Shown here in pieces: positions 41,683 through 55,528 of a DNA stretch of 64,000 nt. The DNA lies in assembly GCF_000732535.1 (NCBI RefSeq), contig NZ_APNK01000009.1, positions 62,001-126,000 of the forward strand, read 5' to 3'. The stretch's first letter is position 1. Each line of letters starts with the position of its first letter. The notes below the pieces were generated by a model. The model had not been told where the DNA came from. It did not search any database and saw only the letters and a program-made list of their open reading frames with translations. Source of the DNA: Salinisphaera hydrothermalis C41B8. Lineage in GTDB: Bacteria; Pseudomonadota; Gammaproteobacteria; Nevskiales; Salinisphaeraceae. The position numbers and the translations under genes are program-made.

Positions 41683-41711
41683 ATCGTATGAATCGTTCAT
41701 TAATAATTTAA
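41683..41711 (-). promoter_or_regulatory. Candidate promoter of the His-rich gene
   Basis: On the minus strand, TTAAAT (41711-41706) and TACGAT (41688-41683) are 17 bases apart, about 60 bases upstream of the start codon, in an AT-rich island. A dyad ATGAA-TCG-TTCAT (41688-41700) lies between the boxes and may be an operator. Confidence 0.35.
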
Positions 41712-41802
41712 CGACGCGCGAAAGCGCGGTATCAAGAGATCGCGAGCCCGGTGAATCGGGGCGAGCCGGCCCCGGGGCGGCCAGCGATGACGTTCAACCC
41801 GT

Positions 41803-41808
41803 TATAAT
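41803..41808 (+). promoter_or_regulatory. Candidate -10 box for glnS
   Basis: Perfect TATAAT 71 bases before the glnS start codon, within CGTTATAATTCG. The -35 region is not recognisable. Most likely the core promoter for glnS. Confidence 0.45.
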
Positions 41809-41878
41809 TCGCCGCTGTTTCGTCGACGGGCCGCATGGCTCGTCGATCTTCGCGACGCGTATTGACGAGCCGGCCGCT

Positions 41879-43588
<1,710 letters not shown>

Positions 43589-43636
43589 GCGGTCTGGACG
43601 GCTGACGCGCTGGCGGCTGCGGTACTGATCCGACGC

Positions 43637-43753
43637 GTGCTCACGCTGCCCGGCGGCGGTGTCTGGCTGTTCGACGGCACAGAGCTGCACGTGCGGCCCG
43701 CGGTCGCGGATTTGTCGCCCCGGCTGGAGGGTGCCGGCCACGTCTCGGCTTGA
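43637..43753 (+). other. Possible small open frame downstream of glnS
   Basis: A GTG at 43637 begins 38 codons (VLTLPGGGVWLFDGTELHV onward) that end at TGA 43751-43753. The frame is the glnS frame and remains open right after the glnS stop, with the high third-position GC of real genes. No start with a good ribosome site was seen and no family was recognised. It could be a small gene, a decayed extension, or chance. Confidence 0.3.
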
Positions 43754-43805
43754 AAAACGGTATGCTGCCCGGCTTTGCCGGGATCACATCGGGGGATCGA
43801 TCATC

Positions 43806-44453
43806 ATGGCCATGACCGACTGGAACGCCTGTGCACAACGGTTGCATGCCGGGATGGACGCACTGGGCATGTCGGGCGAGGCCGAGACGGGCGACCGCCT
43901 GATCGATTATCTGCGCGAGCTGAACACCTGGAACGCGACCTACAATCTCACCGCCGTACGCGATCCGGAGGCGATGGTGACGCGGCATCTGCTGGATTGT
44001 CTGGCCGTATCGGATTTCGTGGTGGGCGCCAATCTGGCCGACGTCGGTGCCGGGCCGGGGCTGCCCGGGCTGGTGCTGGCGATTGCGCGGCCGCAGCTGG
44101 CGGTTACGCTGGTGGAATCGAATCGCAAGAAGGCGTCGTTTCTGCGTCACGTGCGGCGTCAGCTCGGCCTGGAGAATGTCGAGGTGGTTCAGTCGCGGGT
44201 CGAGGACTTCAAACCCGCGCGGCGTTTCGACTGCGTCATCACGCGCGCTTTTGCCACCGCCGGCGATACCGTGCGCGGCTCGGGTCATCTGATCGCGCCA
44301 GGCGGCCGGTTCGTGCTCATGAAAGGGCGCGATCCGGCCGCTGAAATGGATGATTTGCCGCTGGATTTCCGGCATGTCGAAACCGTGGCCGTGACCGTGC
44401 CGGGGCTCGGCGCAGAGCGGCATGTGGCGATTCTCGAACCCGGGTTGATCTAG
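43806..44453 (+). CDS. rsmG: 16S rRNA m7G527 methyltransferase
   Basis: A 215-residue RsmG (GidB). Start at 43806 has GGGGGA 10 bases upstream. Motifs: WNATYNLTAVRDPEAMVTRHLLDCL, the SAM site DVGAGPGLPGLVLAI, LVESNRKKASFLRHV and VITRAFA. It methylates 16S rRNA at G527. It starts the typical rsmG-parA-parB run, but mnmG, the usual upstream neighbour, is replaced by glnS. Confidence 0.95.
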   Translation: MAMTDWNACAQRLHAGMDALGMSGEAETGDRLIDYLRELNTWNATYNLTAVRDPEAMVTRHLLDCLAVSDFVVGANLADVGAGPGLPGLVLAIARPQLAVTLVESNRKKASFLRHVRRQLGLENVEVVQSRVEDFKPARRFDCVITRAFATAGDTVRGSGHLIAPGGRFVLMKGRDPAAEMDDLPLDFRHVETVAVTVPGLGAERHVAILEPGLI

Positions 44454-44558
44454 CGATCAGCCGTTCGGGCCGGTCACGGCTCGTTCGCGCATGCGATAGA
44501 CTCGGGTCGCGCACGACTCGGGGTTGTTTCACCGGCGCCAAACGCCAGGCATGTTTTC

Positions 44559-45398
44559 ATGAGCAATATCATCGCCATAGCCAACCAGAAAGGCGGTGTG
44601 GGCAAGACCACCACCGCGATCAATCTGGCCGCCGCCCTGGCCGAGGCCGAGCAGCGCGTGCTGCTGGTCGATATGGATGCCCAGGGCAATGCCACCATGG
44701 GCGTGGGCGTGGACAAGAACGCGCTCGAGGCGACGGTCTGCGATTTTCTGCTCGGCGACAAGGGCGTGGCGGAAGCGCTGGAAGTGGTGGCCGACGGCTC
44801 GTTCTATCTGCTCGGCGCCAATGGCGACATGACCGCGGCCGAAGTCGGTCTGCGCGAGCGTGGCGGCGGGCGCTCGGCCTTGAAGAACGCCCTGGCTTCG
44901 ATCGCCGACAGCTTCGACTATGTCGTAATTGACTGCCCACCGGCCCTGTCGATGCTCACCGTGAACGCGCTGGTCGCGGCGCGCGGGGTGATCATTCCCA
45001 TGCAGTGCGAGTACTACGCGCTTGAAGGGTTGTCGGCGTTGCTGGAGACGATCGACAGCGTGCGCCAGCGCATCAATCCCGAGCTGACCGTCGAGGGCGT
45101 GTTACGCACCATGTACGACGGGCGCAACCGGCTCACCGGCGATGTATCGGCGCAGCTGATCGACTATTTCGGCGATTCGGTCTACAAGACCGTGATCCCG
45201 CGTAACGTACGTCTGGCCGAGGCGCCGAGCCATGGCTTGTCGGTACTGGAATACGACAGCAGCGCCACCGGCTCGGCCGCCTATCGATCGCTGGCCGCCG
45301 AATTGCTGGGGCGCGACGACAGCGAAGTGATGACCGCGCCGACCGGGGGCGCGCGGCGTGCGGTATCCTCGCTGTTCGGGCGACGCGGTAAGCGCTAG
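44559..45398 (+). CDS. parA: Chromosome partitioning ATPase ParA (Soj)
   Basis: A 279-residue Walker-type ATPase. The deviant Walker A is ANQKGGVGKTTTAINLA near the start; DMDAQGNATMGVGV and VIDCPPALSMLTVNAL follow as A' and B motifs. No N-terminal HTH, so this is the chromosomal Soj type. It positions origin regions together with ParB and parS. Confidence 0.95.
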   Translation: MSNIIAIANQKGGVGKTTTAINLAAALAEAEQRVLLVDMDAQGNATMGVGVDKNALEATVCDFLLGDKGVAEALEVVADGSFYLLGANGDMTAAEVGLRERGGGRSALKNALASIADSFDYVVIDCPPALSMLTVNALVAARGVIIPMQCEYYALEGLSALLETIDSVRQRINPELTVEGVLRTMYDGRNRLTGDVSAQLIDYFGDSVYKTVIPRNVRLAEAPSHGLSVLEYDSSATGSAAYRSLAAELLGRDDSEVMTAPTGGARRAVSSLFGRRGKR

Positions 45399-45545
45399 CG
45401 CCAGGCGCGCACCGTCGCGCCCGTCGTAACGTGGCGGTGGGCCGAAACCGGCTGCCGCGTGGTTTTACAATGAGTGGCAACAGCCGACAGGCCGCCAGCG
45501 CGTTGCGTACGACGGGCGGCGGCGCCAGACCATCAGGGCGAAGCT

Positions 45546-46403
45546 ATGGCACAGAAGAAGCGGGGCCTCGGCCGGGGCCTGGAATCCCTGCTTGCGAACG
45601 ACTATGAACAGGCGGCGGCTTCCGGCGCGCTGACCGAAGTCGCGCTCGACGATCTCTCGCCCGGGCGCTATCAGCCGCGCCGCGACATGGACGCCGATGC
45701 GCTGGAAGCGCTGGCCGCGTCCATTCGGGCGCAGGGTGTGGTCCAGCCGCTGGTTGTGCGTCGACGCGACGACGATCCCGAGCGCTACGAGATCATCGCC
45801 GGCGAACGCCGGTGGCGCGCCTCCCGCATGGCCGGGCTCGAAACCGTGCCCGCGGTGGTGCGCGAACTCGCCGATGACGCGGCCATGGCGATCGCCCTGA
45901 TCGAGAACATTCAGCGCGAGGATCTCAACCCGCTGGAAATCTCGGCCGCGCTCAAGCGCCTGATCGAGGAATACGGCATGACGCATGCCGCCTGCGCTGA
46001 AGCCGTGGGCCGTTCGCGGGCCTCGGTGTCGAACTTGCTGCGTCTTGCGGATCTGAATGCCGATGTCGCCGATCGGCTGCGGGGCGGCGAGATCGAGATG
46101 GGCCATGCACGCGCGCTGCTGGCGCTGACGGGCGACGAACAATCCGCCGCGGCCGAGCGCGTGGTCGCCCGTCGCCTGACCGTACGCCAGACCGAATCGC
46201 TGGTGCGCACCATGCTCGCCGGCGAGACGTCGGCCGCGCCGAAGCCCGAACGCGACGCCACGGTCGAACGCCTGGAATCGAGCCTGGCCAAGCGGCTGGA
46301 GGCCGGCGTGCGCATCGAGCCCGATCGTCGCGGCGGCGGGCGCGTGGTCATTCGCTATAAATCGGCCGAAGAGCTGGATGCCCTCGTGGGACGCTTCGAC
46401 TGA
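45546..46403 (+). CDS. parB: Chromosome partitioning protein ParB (Spo0J)
   Basis: A 285-residue ParB starting MAQKKRGLGRGLESLL at 45546 rather than the upstream in-frame ATG. The N-terminal nuclease-like CTPase domain has QPRRDMDADALEALAASI, YEIIAGERRWRASRMAGL and ALIENIQREDLNP; a helix-turn-helix follows (MTHAACAEAVGRSRASVSNLLRL) and a dimerisation end. It binds parS, slides as a CTP clamp and works with ParA. Confidence 0.95.
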   Translation: MAQKKRGLGRGLESLLANDYEQAAASGALTEVALDDLSPGRYQPRRDMDADALEALAASIRAQGVVQPLVVRRRDDDPERYEIIAGERRWRASRMAGLETVPAVVRELADDAAMAIALIENIQREDLNPLEISAALKRLIEEYGMTHAACAEAVGRSRASVSNLLRLADLNADVADRLRGGEIEMGHARALLALTGDEQSAAAERVVARRLTVRQTESLVRTMLAGETSAAPKPERDATVERLESSLAKRLEAGVRIEPDRRGGGRVVIRYKSAEELDALVGRFD

Positions 46404-46529
46404 CAGTCATCGAGCGTGGAATCGATACCACATTGGTCTCGAATTGGTTGTCATGTACATGGAGCGTGCGCGTAACTACGCGCCAACTGGAGCTAACTCG
46501 CAAATTCTTCGGGGCGACCCGAAAACTTG

Positions 46530-46559
46530 TTGAAATCCGCGAGTGAAACAAGGTAGCCT
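46530..46559 (+). promoter_or_regulatory. Candidate promoter of the atp operon
   Basis: TTGAAA (46530-46535) and TAGCCT (46554-46559) with an 18-base spacer, 60 bases upstream of atpI. The 215-base gap after parB holds no gene. Confidence 0.35.
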
Positions 46560-46618
46560 CGCGGCTCGAACAAAGGGAACAACGCGTCCGGGAACGCAGC
46601 CTCAGCGAGCGACAATCG

Positions 46619-47005
46619 ATGCGAAACGTAGTGACTCGATTGCTGCTCATGCAGTCGGTCGCCGCTGTATGTGTGGCGATCCTGGTAAGCGTGGTTTATG
46701 GGAGTGGTGCCGCTGTAGCCGCGATCTACGGTGGGCTTGTCGCATTGATCATGACGTTAATGCTGGCTTGGCGAATCGGCCAGGCTTCGCGCTCGGACCG
46801 GGCCATGCGGTGGCTCGTTCTAGGCGCGGCAGAACGCATGATCATGGTATGTATCGCGTTCGCGGTGGGAATTGGTGTGCTGGGCCTCGTGCCGGTGCCG
46901 ATGTTGATCGGGTTCGGCGTATCAGAGCTGGCCTACTATCTGGCCGCCGGGCCGATGCGTCGATACATGCTCGAACTGATGGGAAGACGATACGATGGCC
47001 AATAG
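46619..47005 (+). CDS. atpI: ATP synthase accessory protein I
   Basis: A 128-residue four-helix membrane protein at the head of the atp operon (LLLMQSVAAVCVAILVSVVYG, AAIYGGLVALIMTLMLAWRI, then two more helices). AtpI proteins help c-ring assembly or magnesium handling. It overlaps atpB by 11 bases. Confidence 0.87.
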   Translation: MRNVVTRLLLMQSVAAVCVAILVSVVYGSGAAVAAIYGGLVALIMTLMLAWRIGQASRSDRAMRWLVLGAAERMIMVCIAFAVGIGVLGLVPVPMLIGFGVSELAYYLAAGPMRRYMLELMGRRYDGQ

Positions 47006-47855
47006 CGGCGGCGGTTCGGCCGAATACATCACGCATCATCTGACCGACTGGTGTGTCGGCTGCACGGCGGATCATCAGCCGTCCGGGCTGGTCGACTTCG
47101 GCGCGTTCACGATCGATTTGATCATCGTCGGGCTGATTTGCGCCGGGCTGGTGGCCCTGCTTGCGCTATTCATTCGCAAGCGGCTCACGGTCGAGGACCC
47201 GAGCGGCATTCAGATGGCGATGGAAGCCGGCGTGGAATACGTCAGCGACCAGGTAGGCCAGGTCTTCCACAAGCGCAACGATTTCGTGGGCGCGATGGCG
47301 TTGACGATCTTTCTGTGGGTGGCGGCCATGAACCTGGCCGACATCATTCCGGTCGACCTCGTGCCGAGCGTGCTCGGTGGTATCGGTCATCTGCTCGGCT
47401 TCGAGCATGTCTACTTCCGTATCGTGCCGACCGCCGCGCTGGATACGCCGTTCGCCATGGCGATCGTGGTGTTCGCGATCATGGTGTACTACCAGTTCCG
47501 TGCGAACGGCGCCAAGGGTTACGTCAAACGTTTCCTGACGCATCCGTACGGCAAATACGCGGCGCCGGCTAACATTCTCACGACCCTGATTGACGATCTG
47601 TCCAAGCCGGTGAGTCTCGCGCTTCGACTGTTCGGCAACATGTTCGCGGGCGAGCTGATCTTCGCGCTGCTGGCGATGCTGACGCTGTCGGCGCTATCGC
47701 CGCCGAGCGCGATGGTCGCGGTCTGGGCGCCGCTGCATTTCCTGGGCGGTTTCATCTGGAGCGTGTTCCATCTGCTGATCGTGTTCCTGCAAGCCTTCAT
47801 CTTTGCCGTGCTGTCAATCGTCTATTTGGGGATGGCGCAGCAGACCGATCACTGA
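46995..47855 (+). CDS. atpB: F1Fo ATP synthase subunit a
   Basis: A 286-residue membrane subunit with about five to six helices. The essential arginine is in SLALRLFGNMFAGEL and the conserved Glu/Gln proton path continues to FLQAFIFAVLSIVYLGMA. It forms the half-channels for ion passage to the c-ring. N-terminal extension (SNSGGG.. EYITHHLTDW) is common in this lineage. Confidence 0.96.
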   Translation: MANSGGGSAEYITHHLTDWCVGCTADHQPSGLVDFGAFTIDLIIVGLICAGLVALLALFIRKRLTVEDPSGIQMAMEAGVEYVSDQVGQVFHKRNDFVGAMALTIFLWVAAMNLADIIPVDLVPSVLGGIGHLLGFEHVYFRIVPTAALDTPFAMAIVVFAIMVYYQFRANGAKGYVKRFLTHPYGKYAAPANILTTLIDDLSKPVSLALRLFGNMFAGELIFALLAMLTLSALSPPSAMVAVWAPLHFLGGFIWSVFHLLIVFLQAFIFAVLSIVYLGMAQQTDH

Positions 47856-47898
47856 CAGGGTCGGAGACTTCGGCGGTCAATCGCCTGGAAAAATTGAT

Positions 47899-47926
47899 CC
47901 GCTCGCGGCAGATTCGTCGCGAGCGG
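47899..47926 (+). other. Intercistronic hairpin between atpB and atpE
   Basis: Perfect 9-bp stem CCGCTCGCG / CGCGAGCGG with a 10-base loop. A second partial hairpin pairs TCGGGTC and GACCCG near 47940-47970. The atpB-atpE gap is 243 bases, the longest in this operon, and holds no gene. Confidence 0.5.
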
Positions 47927-48098
47927 CGAGTTACGCCGGTCGGGTCTGGATTCGACCCGGCGGTGGAAGGTGCCGCGGCCGATCACGGCGCCGGCTGGAG
48001 AAAGCGGGTCGCGAGATCCGAACATCGCTGGGGTGGGTCGGCCGGGAATCCGATCTCATCCGTCGTTAAGCTAAAAATGTCGACAAGGAGTAGCAATC

Positions 48099-48392
48099 GT
48101 GCATTCGGATCCACAACAAATTGCTGAGATCGTCGCCGCGACGGCCGTCGCCGTGGGTCTCATGCTGGCCGCCGCCGGTCTCGGCTCGGCCATCGGCTGG
48201 GGCCTGATCACCTCGAAGGCGCTGGAAGGCATCGCCCGTCAGCCGGAAATGCGTCCGCAGCTGATGGTCAACATGTTCATCTTCGCCGGCCTCATGGAAT
48301 CCTTCCCGTTCATTCTGTTCGGTGTGGCCATGTGGTTCCTGTTCGCCAACCCGTTCGTGGGCACGCTGTCTAGCCTCGCCGGCGGCGGTTAA
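48099..48392 (+). CDS. atpE: F1Fo ATP synthase subunit c
   Basis: A 97-residue two-helix proteolipid with GTG start and AAGGAG 8 bases upstream. The loop is IARQPEMRP and the ion-binding carboxylate is Glu67 (AGLMESFPF). The sodium-binding Gln of helix 1 is replaced by Trp34, so proton coupling is more likely. Multiple copies form the rotor ring. Confidence 0.95.
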   Translation: MHSDPQQIAEIVAATAVAVGLMLAAAGLGSAIGWGLITSKALEGIARQPEMRPQLMVNMFIFAGLMESFPFILFGVAMWFLFANPFVGTLSSLAGGG

Positions 48393-48406
48393 GGCCGGAG
48401 CGCGTC

Positions 48407-48883
48407 ATGGTCGCTATAACCGGAACCCTGATCGTCCAGATCCTGGTCTTCCTGGCACTTGTCTTCTTTATCAAGAAGGTGCTTTGGGGCCCGGTGACGC
48501 AAACGATCGACGAGCGCCGCCAGAAGATCAGCGAAGGTCTGGCCGCGGCGGAACGTGGACGTCTGGAACTCGACGAGGCTGTCAAGGAAGCCGAGTCGCG
48601 TCTGTCGAAGGCTCAGGAAGAAGCCCGCGAGCTTCTGGCCACGGCCCAGCGCCAGGCTAACGAGACGCTCGACAAGGCTCGCAGCGATGCGCGTGCCGAG
48701 GGCGATCGCATCGTGGCCGCTGCGCGTGAAGAGGTCGACCAGGCCGTCGCGTCCGCCAAGGAAGAGTTGCGTCGTGAAGTCGGCGAGCTCGCCGTGACTG
48801 GCGCCGAGCGCATCTTGAAGCGCGAGATCGACGCCAAGGCGCACAACGACATCATCGACGACCTCGTGGCGGAGATTCGTTAG
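48407..48883 (+). CDS. atpF: F1Fo ATP synthase subunit b
   Basis: A 158-residue stator subunit with one N-terminal helix ([19 protein letters not shown]) followed by a long charged coiled coil rich in Ala, Glu, Arg and Lys. Dimer links Fo to F1 delta. Begins 14 bases after atpE. Confidence 0.95.
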   Translation: MVAITGTLIVQILVFLALVFFIKKVLWGPVTQTIDERRQKISEGLAAAERGRLELDEAVKEAESRLSKAQEEARELLATAQRQANETLDKARSDARAEGDRIVAAAREEVDQAVASAKEELRREVGELAVTGAERILKREIDAKAHNDIIDDLVAEIR

Positions 48884-48885
48884 TC

Positions 48886-49428
48886 ATGGCCGAGCGCTAT
48901 ACCCTGGCCCGGCCCTACGCCGAGGCGGTCTTCGAGCTGGCTCAGGCGTCCGGCAGCGACGGTTTGTCGCAGTGGTCGGACGCGCTAGCCGCGTTGTCGG
49001 CCATCGTGGCGAACGAGTCGGTCGCGGCGCTGATGAACAATCCGCGTGTCTCCGACGGGGTGTTGGCCGATGCCATCATCGAAACCGGAGCATCGGACTT
49101 CAGCGAGCAGGCGCGTAATTTCGTGCGTCTGCTGATCGACAACAATCGTCTGTCGTTGGCGCCGGAGATCGCGGAGTTGTTCGAGATCGAGCGTGCCGCG
49201 GCCGAGGATCGGCTCGACGTCGAGGTGACCTCGGCGGTCGAGTTGTCCGATGCCCAGCAGAAGGCATTGGGCGAAGCGCTCGAGAAGCGCTTCGATCGCA
49301 AGGTCGCGATGACGTTCGCGCAGGACGATTCGGTGATCGGCGGTGCCGTGATCCGGGCCGGCGATCTCGTGATCGATGGCTCGTTGACGGCCCAGCTCGC
49401 GCGGATGCGCCAGTCTCTCGCCCATTAA
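48886..49428 (+). CDS. atpH: F1 ATP synthase subunit delta
   Basis: A 180-residue protein opening with YTLARPYAEAVFELAQASGS and ending with DDSVIGGAVIRAGDLVIDGSLTAQLARM, both standard AtpH signatures. It caps F1 and binds the b dimer. It is 2 bases from atpF. Confidence 0.95.
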   Translation: MAERYTLARPYAEAVFELAQASGSDGLSQWSDALAALSAIVANESVAALMNNPRVSDGVLADAIIETGASDFSEQARNFVRLLIDNNRLSLAPEIAELFEIERAAAEDRLDVEVTSAVELSDAQQKALGEALEKRFDRKVAMTFAQDDSVIGGAVIRAGDLVIDGSLTAQLARMRQSLAH

Positions 49429-49482
49429 GGTCGACGCCGTCGCGTGGCGCACGCGGCGAGAAGGATAAAGAGGAAGACATCA

Positions 49483-51024
<1,542 letters not shown>

Positions 51025-51062
51025 AACGCCGCGGCGTGATGCAGTTCAACGGAGTTCGCTAG

Positions 51063-51923
51063 ATGGCCGGTGCCAAGGAAGTCAAGACCAAGATCAAGAG
51101 CGTTCAGAATACGCAAAAGATCACCAAGGCCATGGAAATGGTCGCGGCCTCCAAGATGCGCAAGGCCCAGGAGCGCGTGGAGGCAGCGCGTCCGTACGCT
51201 GCCAAGATCCGGCGTACGGTCGGGCATGTCGCCAAGGCCAACATCGGCGGCAAGCACGAGTTTCTGGTCGAGCGTGAAGCCAAGCGGGTCGGGATCATCG
51301 TGATCTCGACCGACCGCGGTCTTTGCGGCGGTCTGAACATCAACCTGTTCCGTCGCGTTCTGGGCGAGATCCGGAGCTGGAGCGAAGACAACGTCGATGT
51401 CGACCTGGTCGTGATCGGGCGCAAGGGGCTGAGCTTCTTCAAGCGGTTCGCGAAGGTTAAGGCCGACGTGGTCGATCTAGGGGATCAGCCGCATCTGCAG
51501 GATCTGATCGGTACCGTGAAGGTAATGCTCGACGATTATCGCGAGGGCAATCTGGATCGCGTGTTCGTCATGGGTAACGAGTTCGTCAACACCATGACGC
51601 AGCGTCCCTATCGCCAGCAGCTGCTGCCGGTCGAGGAAAGCGAGGACAACGAACTGTCCGACCGCTGGGATTACATCTACGAGCCGGAAGACAATGGGCT
51701 GGTGGACGACATTCTGGTGCGCTTCGTCGAATCGCAGGTCTATCAGGGCGCGGTCGAGAACGTGGCCTGTGAGATGGCCGCGCGGATGGTGGCAATGAAG
51801 TCGGCCTCGGACAACGCGGGCGACATCATCGACGACCTCCAGCTGGAGTACAACAAGCAGCGCCAAGCGGCGATCACGCAGGAGCTGTCGGAAATCGTGG
51901 CCGGCGCAGCGGCGGTCTCCTAG
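51063..51923 (+). CDS. atpG: F1 ATP synthase subunit gamma
   Basis: A 286-residue rotor shaft subunit: [32 protein letters not shown] at the start, [16 protein letters not shown] in the middle, and [31 protein letters not shown] coiled-coil end. Confidence 0.97.
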   Translation: MAGAKEVKTKIKSVQNTQKITKAMEMVAASKMRKAQERVEAARPYAAKIRRTVGHVAKANIGGKHEFLVEREAKRVGIIVISTDRGLCGGLNINLFRRVLGEIRSWSEDNVDVDLVVIGRKGLSFFKRFAKVKADVVDLGDQPHLQDLIGTVKVMLDDYREGNLDRVFVMGNEFVNTMTQRPYRQQLLPVEESEDNELSDRWDYIYEPEDNGLVDDILVRFVESQVYQGAVENVACEMAARMVAMKSASDNAGDIIDDLQLEYNKQRQAAITQELSEIVAGAAAVS

Positions 51924-53396
<1,473 letters not shown>

Positions 53397-53415
53397 TCAA
53401 GGCGCCTGCGTCGCA

Positions 53416-53440
53416 CGGCGGCCGCCCTGTGCGGCCGCCG
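53416..53440 (+). other. Intercistronic hairpin between atpD and atpC
   Basis: Perfect 10-bp stem CGGCGGCCGC / GCGGCCGCCG with a 5-base loop CCTGT, 19 bases after the atpD stop and 32 before atpC. No T tract. Likely an mRNA stability or partial termination element. Confidence 0.55.
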
Positions 53441-53472
53441 CTTGTGAATCGTCATTGGCATAGGCAAGTGTT

Positions 53473-53889
53473 ATGAAAATTCACGTCGATGTCGTCAGCG
53501 TGGAAGGCGAGATCTTCTCCGGCTCGGCCAGCATCGTTTTCGCGCCCGCCGAAATGGGCGAGATCGGCATTATGCCGCGCCATGCGCCGTTGCTGACACG
53601 GCTCAAACCCGGCAATCTGCGCATCCGCGACGAGAACGATAACGAAGAGCATGTGTTCGTTTCGGGCGGCCTGCTGGAAGTCCAGCCGCATCTCATCACC
53701 GTGATGGCCGATACCGCCGAGCGCGCCGAGGACATCGATGAGGCGGAGGCCGCCAAAGCCAAGGAGCGGGCTGAACAGGCCGTATCCGAAGCCGAGGACA
53801 AGATCGATCTGGAGCGCGCGCAGCTCGAACTGACCGAAGCCGCCGCACGGCTCGATATGGTCCGCCGCCTGCGGAGCCCTTCGCGTTAA
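53473..53889 (+). CDS. atpC: F1 ATP synthase subunit epsilon
   Basis: A 138-residue protein with beta-sandwich pattern KIHVDVVSVEGEIFSGSASIVFAPAEMGEIGIMPRHAPLLT and a C-terminal two-helix inhibitory part (ERAEDIDEAEAAKAKERAEQ). Rotor subunit that can inhibit ATP hydrolysis. End of the atp operon. Confidence 0.95.
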   Translation: MKIHVDVVSVEGEIFSGSASIVFAPAEMGEIGIMPRHAPLLTRLKPGNLRIRDENDNEEHVFVSGGLLEVQPHLITVMADTAERAEDIDEAEAAKAKERAEQAVSEAEDKIDLERAQLELTEAAARLDMVRRLRSPSR

Positions 53890-53942
53890 GACGTGCGTCC
53901 GCGCTCGATTCGCTGCGCTTAAATCCGGTGAATCAGTCGGTT

Positions 53943-53982
53943 AGAACGGCCCGGTGTCTTGAGGAAGGCGCCGGGCCGTTCT
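53943..53982 (+). terminator. Terminator of the atp operon
   Basis: A 12-bp perfect stem AGAACGGCCCGG / CCGGGCCGTTCT with a 16-base loop, followed by ATATTGTT. It starts 54 bases after the atpC stop and separates it from the outer-membrane barrel gene. Confidence 0.7.
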
Positions 53983-54027
53983 ATATTGTTGCGGCGCGTC
54001 AAAACCGCATTCCGCATCGTGCTCGTC

Positions 54028-55260
54028 ATGAAACACTCGGCCGAACAGATCGCTCGCGCTTACGGCGCCGCTCTGGCGGTGGCCGCATGCTGCGTGCTGG
54101 GCAGCGCCCACGCGTCGGATCTCGATACGTTTTCGGTATTCGATTCACCTGACCTGAACCGTCAGATCCATGGCCGGCAGCATATGGTCGATCTATCGGC
54201 CGGCCCCATGCGCTTGGGTGACGCATCGGCTTTCTTCGGTGTCGACTCGCTCAGTGACGATGCCAATCACTACCTGACCAGCGGATTGCAGTGGAAAAGT
54301 GCTGATAGCGGTACGCCGCTGCTGACTGTCGGCGCGATGCATACCTCGGCTCGGGGGGCGAATATCGGCAGCCAGACGCTGATGCGGGCGGAGACGCAGC
54401 TGCAACTGGGTAACCGCTGGTATTTGCCGGATCTGACGTTCGAAGCCGATCAGTTGTCGAGCAGCGGCACTACGGGCTCGGTACTCAACGGCCGCGCGAC
54501 CCACCTGGGCGTCGGGCGGCGTTTTGGCGCCAGCGAATATCGAATCGCTTATTTCCAGGCCGGTCGCGGTTATCAACCCTGGGGGAGCGCGCTGACGGCC
54601 GGCGACCGCGGCGTCGAAATGGCAACCGCCTATGATCTGGGCCGGCGCTGGCGGCTGTCGAACACCCTCATGATGCATGACGGGGATATTGCCACCGGAA
54701 CCCGGTACGGCCTGGTCGATAAATGGAGCTTGAGCGGTATCCAGCGCCAGGCCGCGATCGGACAACCCTGGCGTTTCAGTGCCCAGATCGGCGACGCCGG
54801 CATTGTCGACCCGACCGGTGAGACGCCGCTGTCGCTGGAACTGGCCTCCCGAACGCGTCGCTGGCGAGACTGGCATATCGATTCTGCGCTGGGCTGGTAT
54901 CAAGGTGACGTGACGGCGCCGGACGCCATGCCGGTGGATGGCGGACTATGGCAGGTGTCGGCGCGCCACGATCTCGACCTCGCCGGAGTGCGCACGAGCT
55001 TTCAGCCGAGCTTTTCGATCGGCGGCAGCCAGTACGGCGATCAGTTTCTGGGCAGTCGTACCGGGTTGGCCATGGGCTTTCCGGGCCTGCTCGATAACGT
55101 TGCCCTGAGCGTCGATTATCTATCCGCCGGCTGGGGGCCGATCGACCATCGTTCGGATATGCAGATGACGCTCCAGATCACCCAGAACGCGGGCACCGTC
55201 TTGCCGCAGCTCGACTCACTGGTTGGTCGGTTGCGGGGCCGCTGGTTCGGTCGGGACTGA
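54028..55260 (+). CDS. Putative outer-membrane beta-barrel protein
   Basis: A 410-residue protein. Start at 54028 avoids reading through the atp terminator and gives a signal peptide (YGAALAVAACCVLGSAHAS). The rest is strand-rich with alternating polar/hydrophobic segments and frequent Trp, Tyr, Gly and Arg (LTSGLQWKSADSGTPLLTVGAM, EYRIAYFQAGRGYQPW, WHIDSALGWYQGD). It shows the amphipathic beta pattern of outer-membrane barrels, though the end is WFGRD rather than a final aromatic. No family recognised. It is followed after 268 bases by the glucan genes opgG and opgH. Confidence 0.65.
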   Translation: MKHSAEQIARAYGAALAVAACCVLGSAHASDLDTFSVFDSPDLNRQIHGRQHMVDLSAGPMRLGDASAFFGVDSLSDDANHYLTSGLQWKSADSGTPLLTVGAMHTSARGANIGSQTLMRAETQLQLGNRWYLPDLTFEADQLSSSGTTGSVLNGRATHLGVGRRFGASEYRIAYFQAGRGYQPWGSALTAGDRGVEMATAYDLGRRWRLSNTLMMHDGDIATGTRYGLVDKWSLSGIQRQAAIGQPWRFSAQIGDAGIVDPTGETPLSLELASRTRRWRDWHIDSALGWYQGDVTAPDAMPVDGGLWQVSARHDLDLAGVRTSFQPSFSIGGSQYGDQFLGSRTGLAMGFPGLLDNVALSVDYLSAGWGPIDHRSDMQMTLQITQNAGTVLPQLDSLVGRLRGRWFGRD

Positions 55261-55528
55261 GCCCCGGGAAGTCACGCCAGAGTGGAAAGCATGCCCGGCC
55301 TGCCGCGTCGGGCGACGCGATTCAGCACGGGTATCGGGTGTCGGGTTATTCTGGGGGCGCAGGTGATGGCTCCGGGGCAGGGCGAGCCCTATTCATTTTC
55401 CGGTCATCGAGTTTCGCGTGTCATATGCAGCTTATGGCCGAACTCGGCCCATGGTTCGGCGCCGCGGTTGGCCTTGCCGCTCTTTTGGGGGGAGCGGGCG
55501 TCGCGTTACAGCAAAGGATTTCGTCTTA

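Noticed and set aside
44525-46550. parS half-sites TGTTTCAC (44525-44532) and GTGAAACA (46543-46550)
   Set aside because: Each is only half of the 16-bp palindrome and they lie 2 kb apart; no full parS was found in the window.
48099-48392. Sodium-coupled ATP synthase
   Set aside because: The c subunit has Glu-Ser but lacks the helix-1 Gln and the Thr of the sodium site, so proton coupling is the default reading.
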